From the NCBI RefSeq assembly GCF_000185965.1, contig NC_014924.1, positions 806,001-870,000 on the forward strand: 64,000 nucleotides of DNA. The letters run 5' to 3'. Under the pieces are notes generated by a model. It made no database searches, was not told the DNA's origin, and saw only the letters and a list, made by a program, of their open reading frames with translations. Of this stretch, positions 7,404 through 16,423 are shown piece after piece; position 1 is the stretch's first letter, and each line of letters begins with the position of its first letter. The DNA is from Pseudoxanthomonas suwonensis 11-1. GTDB taxonomy: Bacteria > Pseudomonadota > Gammaproteobacteria > Xanthomonadales > Xanthomonadaceae. The position numbers were made by a program, and so were the translations under genes.

Positions 7404-10106
7404 TTGGAAGCGATCATCATGCTGCTGGTACTGGCCGTACTGGCGGTGCCGGTGGCATTCGTCCTGCTGTTGACGAGCGTGCTCGGCCTGAAGCGGCGGG
7501 TTGCCGACCTGGAACGTGCCGTCGGCGTGCTGCAGCACGCGGCCCCGGCCCGGCGCGAGGCCCCGGCTCCTGCGCCCGCAGCCTTGGCGCAGCCTGGTAC
7601 GGCTCCGGCCGCGAGCGAGCCCACCCTGGCCGAGCTGGTGCGCCGCCAGGCGGACGAGGCGACGCCCGCACCCGCACCCGCGCAGGCGCCTGCGGGCAGC
7701 CCGCTGCCGCCCCCGCTGCCGCCTGCGCGCGAACCCGCCGCGGCTGCCACGCGTGCCACGGCATCGCCGCAACCGCGCATTGCTGCAGTCCCGCGCCGTC
7801 CGGCCGCGGAGAACCCGGTGCTGCGGGTGGTGAAGCGCTGGTTCACCGTCGGCAACGTGCCGGTCAAGATCGGCGTGTTGGTGGCCCTGGCCGGTGTCGC
7901 CGCGCTGCTCAAGTACGCCAGCGACCAGGGCCTGTTCCAGGTTCCGCTGGAGCTGCGCCTTGCCGGCATCGCCGCCGCCGCGGTGGGCGCGCTGGTCTTC
8001 GCCTGGCGCCGGCGCGAGCACAACCGGGTGTTCGCCCTCAGCCTGCAGGGCGGTGCGATCGGCACCCTGCTGCTGGTGGTATTCGCCGCCTTCAAGCTCT
8101 ACGGCATGATCGATGCGGGTCCGGCCTTCGCCCTCAGCGTGGTGCTGGTGGCTGGCGCAGCGCTGCTGGCGGTGCTGCAGAACTCGCAGAACCTGGCGGC
8201 GTTCGCGCTGCTGGCCGGCTACCTCGCGCCGATCTGGCTTTCCACCGGCAGCGGCAACCACGTCGCGCTGTTCTCCTACTACGCGCTGGTCAACGCGGCG
8301 GTGGTGGCAATCGCCTGGTTCAAGGCGTGGCGGCTGCTCAACCTGCTCGGCTTCGTGTTCACCTTCGGCATCGGCACCGTATGGGGCGCCAGTGCCTACG
8401 TGCCGGAGAAGTACGCCAGCACCCAGCCGTTCCTGGCGTTGTTCTTCGTGTTCTACCTGCTGGTGCCGCTGCTGTTCGCGCGGCGCAGGCCGGAAGGCCG
8501 GCGCGACCTGGTCGATGGCTGCCTGGTATTCGGTACGCCGCTGGTCGCGTTCTCGCTGCAGGCGGCGCTGCTGGAGGGCGAGCGGATGCAGCTTGCGTTC
8601 TGCGCGCTGGGACTGGCAGCGCTGTATGCGGCGCTGGCGTGGATGCTCCTGCGCCGGCGCGGCTACGAGCTGCTGGGCCAGTCGCATGCGGTGCTGGCGG
8701 TCGGCTTCGCCACCCTGGCCGTTCCGCTGGGCCTGAGCGCGCGTGCCACCGCCAGCGTATTCGCGCTGGAAGGCGCCGGCCTGGTCTGGCTGGGCCTGCG
8801 CCGCGGGCGGCTGCTGCCGCAGGGTGCCGGCGTGACCCTGCAGCTGGCCGCCGCGGTGGCCATGCTGTTCGGCTATGACCACGCCCACGAGGACGTGCGC
8901 GCGGTGCTCAACCCAACGGCCATGGGCATGCTGCTGCTGGCGGTCGCTGGCTGGGCCAGCGCCTGGGCGGCACGCGCGCACGGCCGGACCGTGCCGGCGG
9001 CGGTCTTCTACCTGTGGGGCATGGCGTGGTGGGCCGGCAACTGCGCACACGAGATATCGCGTTTCGCCGATCCCGCGCTCCGTGCCGACCTGGCCCTGGT
9101 GCTGGCGGGCGCGACCGGCTGGCTGGCGGCGGAAGTGCACCGCCGCCGTCCGGCCGCGCTGCTAGCCCAGACCCTGCTGGCGGCGGTCGCGCTGGCCGCG
9201 CCCTTCCTGTTCTGGCAGGGAGAGCTGCACCAGCACCCGCTGGGTGGCGGCTTTGGCGCGCTGGCGTGGCTGGTCTTCGGCCTGCTGGGCGTGCGTGGCC
9301 TGGCCTGCCTGCGCACGGATGATGGCAGCAGTGCGGGTGCAGCGCAGCTGGCCTGGTGGCTGCTGTGGACACTGCTGCTCTCGGTGGAGGGGTACTGGGT
9401 CGCGCTCGAGGCACGTTTCGGCCAGGGCTGGGAGGTTGCGCTGGTGGCGCTGCCATGGCTTGTCCTCATCGCGCTCTCGCTGTGGCGCTTCGGCTGGCTG
9501 GCGCTGCCGCGCGATGCCACGGTGGCAACGCCGATGCGCACGCCGGTGCTGTGGCTCGGGTTCGCGGTCGCCGCCGCGATCTGGCTGGTGGTGCTCAACC
9601 GGCCGCTGTCGCCGGCACCGCTGCCGTGGCTGCCCCTGCTCAACCCGGCCGAACTGGTGCAGCTGGCCACCCTGGCGCTGGCGGCCGCGTGGCTGCGCCC
9701 GCCCTACGCACGCGGGCTGGAGCGCCTGCGCCCGATCGTGCTGGCCGGCGGCGGCTTCCTGCTGCTGAGCGCCTCGACCCTGCGCAGCGTGCATTACTGG
9801 GGCGGCATCGGCTGGGATGGCGGCCTGCTTGGCACCGGCCTGGCCCAGACCAGCCTGACCGTGGTCTGGAGCGTGCTGGGCGTGCTGGGCTGGGTGCTCG
9901 GCTCGCGCCGCGGCCAGCGCGGCCTGTGGATGGCCGGCGCGGTGCTGATGGGCGTGGTCCTGGCCAAGCTGGTGCTGGTGGACCGCAGCCACCTGGGCAA
10001 CCTGACCGGCATCGTGTCTTTCATCGCCTATGGCGTGCTGTGCATGATCGTGGGCTACCTCGCCCCGGCGCCGCCGCGCACGGCCGCCAACGTGGAGAAC
10101 GCATGA
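7404..10106 (+). CDS. DUF2339 polytopic membrane protein
   Basis: A 900-residue integral membrane protein of the DUF2339 family, whose function is not known to me. An N-terminal anchor (residues 2-24) is followed by a Pro/Ala-rich linker (about 45-130). A conserved block with NPVLRVVKRWFTVGNVPVKIG follows, then some twenty or more hydrophobic segments to the C-terminus (ending GYLAP plus a short tail). I chose the TTG at 7404 because GGGGGAA lies at the right distance; an ATG five codons on is possible. It overlaps the DUF3999 gene by ATGA, so the two products are made together and probably form a complex. Confidence 0.85.
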   Translation: MEAIIMLLVLAVLAVPVAFVLLLTSVLGLKRRVADLERAVGVLQHAAPARREAPAPAPAALAQPGTAPAASEPTLAELVRRQADEATPAPAPAQAPAGSPLPPPLPPAREPAAAATRATASPQPRIAAVPRRPAAENPVLRVVKRWFTVGNVPVKIGVLVALAGVAALLKYASDQGLFQVPLELRLAGIAAAAVGALVFAWRRREHNRVFALSLQGGAIGTLLLVVFAAFKLYGMIDAGPAFALSVVLVAGAALLAVLQNSQNLAAFALLAGYLAPIWLSTGSGNHVALFSYYALVNAAVVAIAWFKAWRLLNLLGFVFTFGIGTVWGASAYVPEKYASTQPFLALFFVFYLLVPLLFARRRPEGRRDLVDGCLVFGTPLVAFSLQAALLEGERMQLAFCALGLAALYAALAWMLLRRRGYELLGQSHAVLAVGFATLAVPLGLSARATASVFALEGAGLVWLGLRRGRLLPQGAGVTLQLAAAVAMLFGYDHAHEDVRAVLNPTAMGMLLLAVAGWASAWAARAHGRTVPAAVFYLWGMAWWAGNCAHEISRFADPALRADLALVLAGATGWLAAEVHRRRPAALLAQTLLAAVALAAPFLFWQGELHQHPLGGGFGALAWLVFGLLGVRGLACLRTDDGSSAGAAQLAWWLLWTLLLSVEGYWVALEARFGQGWEVALVALPWLVLIALSLWRFGWLALPRDATVATPMRTPVLWLGFAVAAAIWLVVLNRPLSPAPLPWLPLLNPAELVQLATLALAAAWLRPPYARGLERLRPIVLAGGGFLLLSASTLRSVHYWGGIGWDGGLLGTGLAQTSLTVVWSVLGVLGWVLGSRRGQRGLWMAGAVLMGVVLAKLVLVDRSHLGNLTGIVSFIAYGVLCMIVGYLAPAPPRTAANVENA

Positions 10107-11482
10107 GCAAGGCTTCGCTGTACGTACTGGCCATGGCGGCCGCGCTTGTCCCCGTCGCCGCCCACGCTGCCGCGCCGGCACAGGACTATGCCCGCGAATG
10201 GCCGCTGGAGCTGGCCCGGGAAGACGCCGGCGCCTACCGGGTGGTGCTGGACCAGGCCGTGTACCTCGGCGCCCACGACCGCGCCCTGCGCGACGTCGAA
10301 GTGTTCAACGCCCAGGGCCAGCCGGTGGCCACCGCGGTGCTGTCGCCGGCCCAGCCGCTGGCGCAGGCGTCGCGCACGCGGGCGCTGCCGTGGTTCCCGC
10401 TTCCCGCGCAGGAAGGCGGTGGCGGTGGCGACATCCACCTGATCGCCGAGCGCGATGCCGACGGCAGCATCCGCCGGGTCGAGGCCGGGATCGGCGCGCG
10501 TGCGAGCGTGGGCGGCCCGGGCCGCTGGCTGGTCGACGCCAGCGGCGTGCGCGAGCCGGTGCGGGCCCTGCTGCTGGAGTGGGAGGATCCGGCGCAACCA
10601 CTGCAGGCTGGCTACCGCGTCGAGGGCAGCGACGACCTGCGCAGCTGGCGCACGCTCAATGGCAGCACCACCCTGCTGGACCTGGAGCGCGGCGGCGAGC
10701 GCCTGCGCCAGGGCCGTATCGTCCTGGATGGCCAGGCCCGCTACCTTCGCCTGCTGCCGCTGCGTGCAGGCCCCGGCCCGGTGCTGACCGGCGTCTCCGC
10801 CGAACTGGCGCCGGCAGTGGCACGGGCGCAGTGGGAGTGGCTGGAACTGCAGGGCAAGCGCCGCAACAGCGGCGGGCGCGAGGGCTTCGAGTTCCTCCTG
10901 CCCGGACGCTTCCCGGTCGAGCGCGCCGACGTGCGCCTGCCGGGCAACAGCGCGGTGGAGTGGACCCTGCACAGCCGCGAGGCGGACGACGAGGGCTCGT
11001 GGACCTGGCGGGCCGGGCCTTGGGTCTCGTACCAGCTTGGCGCCGACGGCAGCGGTACCCGCTCGGAGCCGCGCGCGCTGGCCGGCGCGGTCCGTGACCG
11101 CCACTGGCGGCTGGTTCCCAATACCCCGGTCGGCGATCAAACCCCCGTGCTGCGCGTGGGCTATCGTCCCGAGGTGGCAGTGTTCCTCGCCCAGGGCCAA
11201 CCGCCGTTCTCGCTGGCCGCCGGCAGTGCGCGCCGGCAGCGCGGCGAGGCGCCGATCCGGCCACTGCTGGACGCGCTGCGTGCCCAGCGCGGCTCCGGCT
11301 GGGAACCGGCCGCGGCAACCCTGGCCGGCGAAGCCCGCGAGCTGGCCGGCGATCGCGCCCTCGAGCCGGTGGTCGAGCGCGACTGGAAAAGCTGGCTGCT
11401 GTGGGCGCTGCTGGTCGGTGGCGCAGCCCTGGTCGCCCTGCTGGGCATCAGCCTGCTGCGGCAGCCGCGTCCGGAAGGCTGA
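10103..11482 (+). CDS. DUF3999 family envelope protein
   Basis: A 459-residue protein with a signal peptide ending near AHAAAPAQD, a long periplasmic region rich in beta-strand patterns (residues about 25-420), and a C-terminal membrane anchor at WLLWALLVGGAALVALLG with a short cytosolic tail. It matches the DUF3999 family, which commonly travels with DUF2339 genes. The ATG overlaps the DUF2339 stop by four bases. The layout suggests a large membrane protein with a membrane-tethered periplasmic partner. No catalytic motif was recognised and the function is unknown. Confidence 0.85.
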   Translation: MSKASLYVLAMAAALVPVAAHAAAPAQDYAREWPLELAREDAGAYRVVLDQAVYLGAHDRALRDVEVFNAQGQPVATAVLSPAQPLAQASRTRALPWFPLPAQEGGGGGDIHLIAERDADGSIRRVEAGIGARASVGGPGRWLVDASGVREPVRALLLEWEDPAQPLQAGYRVEGSDDLRSWRTLNGSTTLLDLERGGERLRQGRIVLDGQARYLRLLPLRAGPGPVLTGVSAELAPAVARAQWEWLELQGKRRNSGGREGFEFLLPGRFPVERADVRLPGNSAVEWTLHSREADDEGSWTWRAGPWVSYQLGADGSGTRSEPRALAGAVRDRHWRLVPNTPVGDQTPVLRVGYRPEVAVFLAQGQPPFSLAAGSARRQRGEAPIRPLLDALRAQRGSGWEPAAATLAGEARELAGDRALEPVVERDWKSWLLWALLVGGAALVALLGISLLRQPRPEG

Positions 11483-11490
11483 GCCCCCGG

Positions 11491-11520
11491 TTTGCCGCCG
11501 CTGCGCCCTGCACCGAAAAT
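11491..11520 (+). promoter_or_regulatory. putative sigma70 promoter of pgk
   Basis: TTTGCC (11491-11496) and GAAAAT (11515-11520) are separated by 18 bp and lie 61 bp before the pgk start. The -35 match is weak. Confidence 0.4.
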
Positions 11521-11581
11521 GCCTGTCCCCGCGTGCGCACCAGGCGCCGCCCTTCCATTCCCCCAGCCTAGAGACGTGAGC

Positions 11582-12757
11582 ATGACGATCCTCCGGATGA
11601 CCGACCTCGACCTGACCGGCAAGCGCGTGCTGGTCCGCCAGGACCTCAACGTGCCGATCGACAACGGTCGCATCACCTCCGAGCAGCGCATCACCGCCTC
11701 GGTGCCGACGCTCAAGCTGGCGCTGGAGAAGGGGGCCGCGGTGATGGTCACCTCGCACCTGGGCCGGCCGAAGGAAGGCCAGTGGAGCGAGGCGGATTCG
11801 CTGGCCCCGGTCGCCGCGCGCCTGTCCGAGCTGCTGGGCGTCGAGGTGCCGCTGGTCAAGGACTGGGTCGACGGCGTCGATGTCAGGCCCGGCCAGGTCG
11901 TGCTGCTCGAGAACTGCCGCATGAACGTGGGCGAGGGCAAGGACGACGAGGCGCTGGCCAGGAAGTACGCCGCGCTGTGCGATGTGTTCGTGATGGACGC
12001 CTTCGGCACCGCGCACCGCGCCCAGGCCTCGACCCACGGCGTGATCCGTTTCGCCCCGGTCGCCGCCGGCGGCCCGCTGCTGATGGCCGAGCTGGACGCG
12101 CTGGACAAGGCGCTGGCCAATCCGGCGCGCCCCCTGCTGGCGATCGTCGCCGGCAGCAAGGTCTCGACCAAGCTGGAACTGCTGACCAGCCTGGTCGGCA
12201 AGGTCGACCAGCTGATCGTCGGTGGCGGCATCGCCAACACCTTCATCGCCGCGGGTGGCCATGGCGTGGGCAAGTCGCTGGTGGAGAACGACCTGCTGGA
12301 TACCGCGCGCAAGATCGACGCCGATGCGAAGTCGCGCGGCGCGCAGATCCCGCTGCCGGTGGACGTGGTGGTGGCCCCGGCGTTCGCCGCCGACGCGCCG
12401 GCTACGGTCAAGCCGGTCGACCAGGTCGGTCCGGAGGACATGATCCTGGACATCGGCCCGCAGACCGCCGCGCAGTACGCCGCGCTGATCAAGGCCGCCG
12501 GCACGGTGGTCTGGAACGGCCCGGTGGGCGTGTTCGAGTTCGACGCCTTCGGCAAGGGCACCGAGACCCTGGCCCGTGCGATCGCCGAGTCCAAGGCGTT
12601 CTCCATCGCCGGTGGCGGCGACACCCTGGCCGCTGTCGACAAGTACGGCATCGAGGAGCAGGTCAGCTACATCTCCACCGGTGGCGGTGCCTTCCTCGAG
12701 TTCCTGGAAGGCAAGACCCTGCCGGCGGTCGCCGCGCTGGAGGCGCGCGGCGGCTGA
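11582..12757 (+). CDS. pgk: phosphoglycerate kinase
   Basis: A 391-residue monomeric glycolytic enzyme that transfers phosphate from 1,3-bisphosphoglycerate to ADP. It shows [15 protein letters not shown], the substrate site [33 protein letters not shown], the hinge NGPVGVFEF and the nucleotide-binding GGGDTLAA followed by [13 protein letters not shown]. The length is normal. I chose the ATG at 11582; GTG at 11576 and ATG at 11597 are also in frame. It has its own weak promoter and is followed by a terminator. Confidence 0.97.
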   Translation: MTILRMTDLDLTGKRVLVRQDLNVPIDNGRITSEQRITASVPTLKLALEKGAAVMVTSHLGRPKEGQWSEADSLAPVAARLSELLGVEVPLVKDWVDGVDVRPGQVVLLENCRMNVGEGKDDEALARKYAALCDVFVMDAFGTAHRAQASTHGVIRFAPVAAGGPLLMAELDALDKALANPARPLLAIVAGSKVSTKLELLTSLVGKVDQLIVGGGIANTFIAAGGHGVGKSLVENDLLDTARKIDADAKSRGAQIPLPVDVVVAPAFAADAPATVKPVDQVGPEDMILDIGPQTAAQYAALIKAAGTVVWNGPVGVFEFDAFGKGTETLARAIAESKAFSIAGGGDTLAAVDKYGIEEQVSYISTGGGAFLEFLEGKTLPAVAALEARGG

Positions 12758-12786
12758 GGCCAGCCGTACGAGCTTGCTTGGCGAAG

Positions 12787-12818
12787 ACGCCGGTGCCCTC
12801 TGAGGTGCCGGCGTTTTT
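12787..12818 (+). terminator. rho-independent terminator of pgk
   Basis: ACGCCGG (12787-12793) pairs with CCGGCGT (12808-12814), and TTTTTCTTTC follows. It starts 30 bp after the pgk stop. Confidence 0.75.
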
Positions 12819-12899
12819 CTTTCGCTTGCTTCCGTGGTGCGGGTAGAGATATCCCGCGAAAAGCGATCGGGATGGCCGGCTTCGGATGGGGCCGCGCCA

Positions 12900-12989
12900 G
12901 GCCGGGTATGCCGTGGCCGCTCGGACGCACATCCATGTGCGTACTCGCTACCGCGGCCATCCATGACCACTGCCACGGCATACCCGGCC
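12900..12989 (-). repeat. structured intergenic repeat, copy A
   Basis: Perfect 18-nt inverted arms (12900-12917 and 12972-12989) enclose a 54-nt core. Read on the minus strand the core holds CATGGATGG, then GCCGCG-GTA-GCGAGTA, then a small hairpin CGCACATGGATGTGCG with loop TGGA, then CCGAGCG. This order is shared with copy B, which lies in the opposite orientation. The arms have no sequence in common with those of copy B. Confidence 0.7.
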
Positions 12990-13145
12990 CGTCACGTCCG
13001 CTTCGGCATTGGGGTGGTCGGCTCCGGGGCTGGCAGCGATAGTGCTCATAAGTGCCGTGGCGCTTTTTGCCGGGCGCAGGTCGCGGCTCGTGCATGTCGG
13101 TCGGCCTTCAGCGAGGCCAGTGGCCGCAACGCCTGCAGAGGACGT

Positions 13146-13246
13146 CGCACCCGCCCAGTCCAGGGCAAGTGGCACATGGATGTGCCACGGCCGCGAGTAA
13201 GGGCAGGGACGTTCGCCCGAGCGGTGACCCGGACTGGGCGGGTGCG
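13146..13246 (+). repeat. structured intergenic repeat, copy B
   Basis: Perfect 16-nt inverted arms (13146-13161 and 13231-13246) enclose a 69-nt core. The core has a hairpin GTGGCACATGGATGTGCCAC with loop TGGA, then GGCCGCGAGTA, then a second hairpin GGGC..GCCC, then CCGAGCGG. Core motifs and their order match copy A; the arm sequences do not. Confidence 0.7.
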
Positions 13247-13356
13247 GCGGCCCCGTCCGGAGCCAGCGCCTTTGCTTTGCGTTTGCCCCGGCTTTTGCTA
13301 CGTGGCTGACAGGCGTGGCAAAGGCGAGCAGGCAATGAGATCCCGCGGTTCCCTGC

Positions 13357-13362
13357 TAGAGT
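13357..13362 (+). promoter_or_regulatory. -10 box of mazG (leaderless spacing)
   Basis: TAGAGT is followed by TTCGCC and the ATG. With a 6-nt spacer the transcript should begin at or near the start codon; no Shine-Dalgarno is present. Confidence 0.5.
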
Positions 13363-13368
13363 TTCGCC

Positions 13369-14193
13369 ATGCCTACCGAACGACCGATCGAGCGCCTGCT
13401 GGCGATCATGGCCCGCCTGCGCGACCCGCAGGGCGGCTGTCCCTGGGACCTGGAACAGGACTTCTCCAGCATCGCCCCTTACACCATCGAGGAAGCGTAT
13501 GAAGTCGCAGACGCGATCGACCGCAAGGACCTCGCCGCGCTGAAGGACGAGCTGGGCGACCTGCTGCTGCAGGTGGTCTTCCATGCGCAGATGGCGGCCG
13601 AGCAGGGCGCGTTCGGGTTCGACGACGTCGCCAACGCGATCAGCGACAAGATGGTGCGGCGGCACCCGCACGTATTCGGCGAGGCCAGCTTCGCCGATGC
13701 CGAGGAACAGACCCTCAACTGGGAAGCGATCAAGCGCGCCGAACGCGCCGCCGCCGGCGAGCAGGACACCTCCGCCCTGGCCGGCATTTCCCGCGGCCTG
13801 CCGGAGTGGCAGCGGGCGGTGAAGCTGCAGTCGCGCGCGGCGCGCACCGGCTTCGACTGGCCGGGTCCGGAACCGGTACTGGAAAAGCTGCACGAGGAGA
13901 TCGCCGAGGTGCGTGCCGAGTTCGCCCGCGGCGACGTGGCTGGAAACCGCGAGCGCCTGGAAGACGAGATCGGCGACCTGCTGTTCGTGGCCGCCAACGT
14001 CGCGCGCCACGCCAAGGTCGATCCGGGCGCCGCGCTGCGCCGTGCCAACCACAAGTTCGAGCGCCGCTTCCGGGCCATGGAAGCACTCGCCGACGCACGG
14101 GGAACGACGCTGTCCGCGCTGACCCTGGAGCAGCAGGAAGCGCTGTGGTCGCAGGTGAAGCAGTCGGAGCGCGAGGCCGCGGGGGCGGCGTGA
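13369..14193 (+). CDS. mazG: nucleoside triphosphate pyrophosphohydrolase MazG
   Basis: A 274-residue enzyme that hydrolyses nucleoside triphosphates to monophosphate and pyrophosphate, cleaning the nucleotide pool. The N-terminal MazG domain shows [11 protein letters not shown] and the metal motif [24 protein letters not shown] second MazG-type domain near residues 165-250 has [13 protein letters not shown] and [17 protein letters not shown]. Both EExxE and ExxD sets look intact, as in the two-domain E. coli form. Its stop overlaps the GTG start of the next gene. Confidence 0.96.
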   Translation: MPTERPIERLLAIMARLRDPQGGCPWDLEQDFSSIAPYTIEEAYEVADAIDRKDLAALKDELGDLLLQVVFHAQMAAEQGAFGFDDVANAISDKMVRRHPHVFGEASFADAEEQTLNWEAIKRAERAAAGEQDTSALAGISRGLPEWQRAVKLQSRAARTGFDWPGPEPVLEKLHEEIAEVRAEFARGDVAGNRERLEDEIGDLLFVAANVARHAKVDPGAALRRANHKFERRFRAMEALADARGTTLSALTLEQQEALWSQVKQSEREAAGAA

Positions 14194-14513
14194 CCACCTT
14201 CCTGCTGTTCGTGGCCACCGCCATCGCCGAGATCCTCGGCTGCTGGCTGGTGTGGTCATGGCTGCGCGACAACGGCAGCGCCTGGCTGCTCCTGCCGGCG
14301 GCCTTGTGCCTGGCGGTGTTCGCCTGGCTGCTGACCCTGCACCCGACCGCGACGGGGCGGGTGTACGCGGCCTACGGCGGCGTCTACATCGCCACCGCGC
14401 TGGCCTGGCTGTGGGCCGTGGACGGCGTGCGTCCCACCCGCTGGGACCTGCTCGGCGTGGGCCTGTGCCTGGCCGGGATGGCGGTGATCATGTTCGCGCC
14501 CAGGCAGGCCTGA
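14190..14513 (+). CDS. YnfA family (UPF0060) small membrane protein
   Basis: A 107-residue protein with four hydrophobic segments, matching the YnfA/UPF0060 family of small inner-membrane proteins related to small multidrug-resistance transporters. Family landmarks visible are IAEILGCWL near the start, [18 protein letters not shown] in the middle and [10 protein letters not shown] at the end. It starts with a GTG that overlaps the mazG stop by four bases, so its translation is coupled to mazG. The substrate is unknown. Confidence 0.88.
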   Translation: MTTFLLFVATAIAEILGCWLVWSWLRDNGSAWLLLPAALCLAVFAWLLTLHPTATGRVYAAYGGVYIATALAWLWAVDGVRPTRWDLLGVGLCLAGMAVIMFAPRQA

Positions 14514-14529
14514 GCGCTTCGCGCGCGGC

Positions 14530-14904
14530 TCAGTGCGCCGCCGCGCCCGGTCCGTCGTAGAACATCAGGAAGGCCGCGCCCACGATCAGGGCGAAGGCCG
14601 CGTAGTGGTTCCACTTCAGCGGCTGGCCCAGGTACCAGGCCGAGAAGCCCGCGAACACCACCAGGGTGATGACCTCCTGGATGGTCTTGAGCTGGACCAC
14701 CGAGTACACCCCGCTGCCCATGCGGTTTGCCGGCACCATCAGGCTGTACTCGAAGAAGGCGATGCCCCAGCTGACCACGATCGCCATGAACAGCGGCGCG
14801 CTCTTGTACTTGAGGTGGCCGTACCAGGCGAAGGTCATGAACACGTTGCTGGCCAGCAGCAACAGCACCGGAACGAGGTAGTTCGACAGGGACAGGGCGG
14901 GCAT
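14530..14904 (-). CDS. DMT-type DUF486 membrane protein
   Basis: A 124-residue protein with four predicted membrane helices. It matches the DUF486 group, half-size relatives of drug/metabolite transporters. Recognisable parts are VFMTFAWYGHLKYK, SWGIAFFEYSLMVPANRMG and the loop LKTIQEVITLVVF. Such proteins probably act as dimers; the substrate is unknown. A much longer open frame continues upstream through the neighbouring regulator, but the ATG at 14904 gives the family's normal length. Confidence 0.85.
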   Translation of the reverse strand: MPALSLSNYLVPVLLLLASNVFMTFAWYGHLKYKSAPLFMAIVVSWGIAFFEYSLMVPANRMGSGVYSVVQLKTIQEVITLVVFAGFSAWYLGQPLKWNHYAAFALIVGAAFLMFYDGPGAAAH

Positions 14905-14966
14905 CGTCGGGCCGCAGGTGGGGATGAGGCGCGCAGGATAAGCCACCCCGGGCGAACCGCGCGGCC

Positions 14967-15926
14967 TCAGGGCACGGGCGCGGCGAAGCGGCGGCGGTAA
15001 GCCACCGGGCTGGTGCCGAGCCGCTGGCGGAAGTGGTGTCGCAGGGTCATGGCCGTGCCGAAGCCGCTGCGGCTCGCGACCTCGTCCACGCCCAGGCAGG
15101 TCTGCTCCAGCAGCTGGCAGGCGTGTTCGATCCGGGCCTGGGCCAGCCATTGCCCGGGGGTGGTGCCGGTGGCGGCCTGGAATTTCCGCAGGAAGGTGCG
15201 CTCGCTCATGTTCACCCGCGCCGCCAGCGCGGCGATCGTGTGCGGCTGGTCCAGGCGGCGGCGCAGGTGGTCCAGCAGCGGCGACAACGCGTCGCGCCGT
15301 TGCGGCGCCACCGGACGCTCCACGTACTGGGCCTGGCCCCCGTCGCGGTGCGGCGGGATGACCAGCCGCCGCGCCACCAGGTTGGCCTTGGCGCTGCCGA
15401 AGTCGCGCCGCACCAGGTGCAGACACAGGTCCAGCCCGGCCGCACTCCCGGCCGAGGTGAGCACCTGGCCGTTGTCCACGTAGAGCACGTCGGGGTCGAC
15501 CTCGACCAGCGGATGGCGCTCGCGCAGTGCTGCGGCGTGCCGCCAGTGGGTGGTCGCGCGGCGGCCGTCGAGCAGGCCGGCGGCAGCGAGGACGAACACC
15601 CCGGAGCAGATCGACAGCAGCCGGCTGCCACGCCGATACGAGTCGCGCAGCGCGGCCACCAGCGCATCGGGGACGGAAGCCTCCGCGCCGCGCCAGCCAG
15701 GGACGATGATCGTGCCCGCGGCCTGCAGCAGCTTCAGGTCGCCATCCGGCTGCATGCGTCCGCCGTACTGGGTGCGCACTGGACGGCCGTCGACCGACGC
15801 GGTGTGGAAGCTGTACCAGCCGGGTCCCGCCTCGGGACGCTCCAGGCCAAAGACTTCCGCCGCGCATGCGAACTCGAACATGCACAGGCCGTCGTAGAGC
15901 AGCACCGCGACCTTGCGATTGCGCAT
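14967..15926 (-). CDS. GlxA-type transcriptional regulator (DJ-1/PfpI plus AraC HTH)
   Basis: A cytoplasmic regulator of about 319 residues. The first 170 residues form a DJ-1/PfpI-like domain (KVAVLLYDGLCMFEFACAAEVFG; nucleophile-elbow region LLSICSGVFVLAAAGLLDGRRATTHW, keeping the Cys). The C-terminal 100 residues hold two AraC helix-turn-helix motifs (LAARVNMSERTFLRKFQAATG and VASRSGFGTAMTLRHHF). Targets are unknown; the divergent rhodanese-GNAT pair is the obvious candidate. The start is uncertain: ATGs at 15926, 15953 and 15962 are in frame. I prefer 15926 because a CAAATT hexamer sits 6 nt before it. Confidence 0.85.
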   Translation of the reverse strand: MRNRKVAVLLYDGLCMFEFACAAEVFGLERPEAGPGWYSFHTASVDGRPVRTQYGGRMQPDGDLKLLQAAGTIIVPGWRGAEASVPDALVAALRDSYRRGSRLLSICSGVFVLAAAGLLDGRRATTHWRHAAALRERHPLVEVDPDVLYVDNGQVLTSAGSAAGLDLCLHLVRRDFGSAKANLVARRLVIPPHRDGGQAQYVERPVAPQRRDALSPLLDHLRRRLDQPHTIAALAARVNMSERTFLRKFQAATGTTPGQWLAQARIEHACQLLEQTCLGVDEVASRSGFGTAMTLRHHFRQRLGTSPVAYRRRFAAPVP

Positions 15927-15985
15927 TGGCGGAATTTGATCGGAGATCGTCATTGCCGCCAATCCTGCACGAGCGGGTGGCCGCG

Positions 15986-15991
15986 CACAAT
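15986..15991 (+). promoter_or_regulatory. putative -10 box of the rhodanese-GNAT operon
   Basis: CACAAT in GCGCACAATGGCCCTGCC lies 24 bp before the rhodanese ATG; a GGAGG ribosome site lies between them. Confidence 0.4.
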
Positions 15992-16015
15992 GGCCCTGCC
16001 ACCACGGAGGACACC

Positions 16016-16423
16016 ATGGGAAATCCCGTCACTGAAACCGCCGCGGCAACGCCCGCGCAGGCGCTGGAGCACTTCGGCGCGCAGTTCGCGTTCGAGGCCG
16101 ATTGCTGGGACGTGCACGAGGCGCTTTCGCGCCCGGATCCCGGATTCGTCCTGCTCGACGTGCGTGGGCCCGAAGCCCATGCGCATGGCCATGTGCCGGG
16201 TGCGGTGCACCTGCCACACCGCAAGATCATCGCGTCCACGATCGCGCGCTGGCCGCAGGACACGCTGTTCGTCGTCTACTGCGCCGGGCCGCACTGCAAT
16301 GGCGCCGCGCGCGCCGCGGTGCGGCTGGCCACGCTTGGACGCCCGGTGAAACTGATGGCGGGCGGCATCACCGGCTGGCTGGACGAGGGCTTCGGACTGG
16401 CTACGGGCATGGATGCCAGCTGA
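16016..16423 (+). CDS. rhodanese domain protein
   Basis: A single-domain rhodanese of 135 residues, likely a cytoplasmic sulfurtransferase. It shows FVLLDVRGPEAHAHGHVPGAVHLPH and the active-site loop VVYCAGPHCNGA with the catalytic Cys, then GGITGWLDEGF. The loop is CAGPHCNG rather than the common CxxGxR, so the donor specificity is uncertain. GGAGG lies 6 bp before the ATG. The stop overlaps the start of the GNAT gene by one base (TGATG). Confidence 0.92.
   Translation: MGNPVTETAAATPAQALEHFGAQFAFEADCWDVHEALSRPDPGFVLLDVRGPEAHAHGHVPGAVHLPHRKIIASTIARWPQDTLFVVYCAGPHCNGAARAAVRLATLGRPVKLMAGGITGWLDEGFGLATGMDAS

Larger units (their letters stand above)
12819..13368. other. pgk-mazG intergenic region with two structured repeats
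   Basis: No plausible gene is visible between the pgk terminator and mazG. The region holds a small GCGGG/CCCGC hairpin near 12839-12857, two related long inverted-repeat elements (12900-12989 and 13146-13246, listed separately), and the mazG -10 box. Short open frames here lack ribosome sites and coding character. Confidence 0.6.

Noticed and set aside
12819-13368. Short coding sequences in the pgk-mazG gap
   Set aside because: Open frames are interrupted by the inverted-repeat elements, lack ribosome sites and have no coding bias.
14967-16263. A 577-codon minus-strand frame joining the DUF486 protein to the region of the GlxA regulator, suggesting a fusion
   Set aside because: The regulator is encoded in another frame with intact domains, and the DUF486 protein has its own ATG and normal length.
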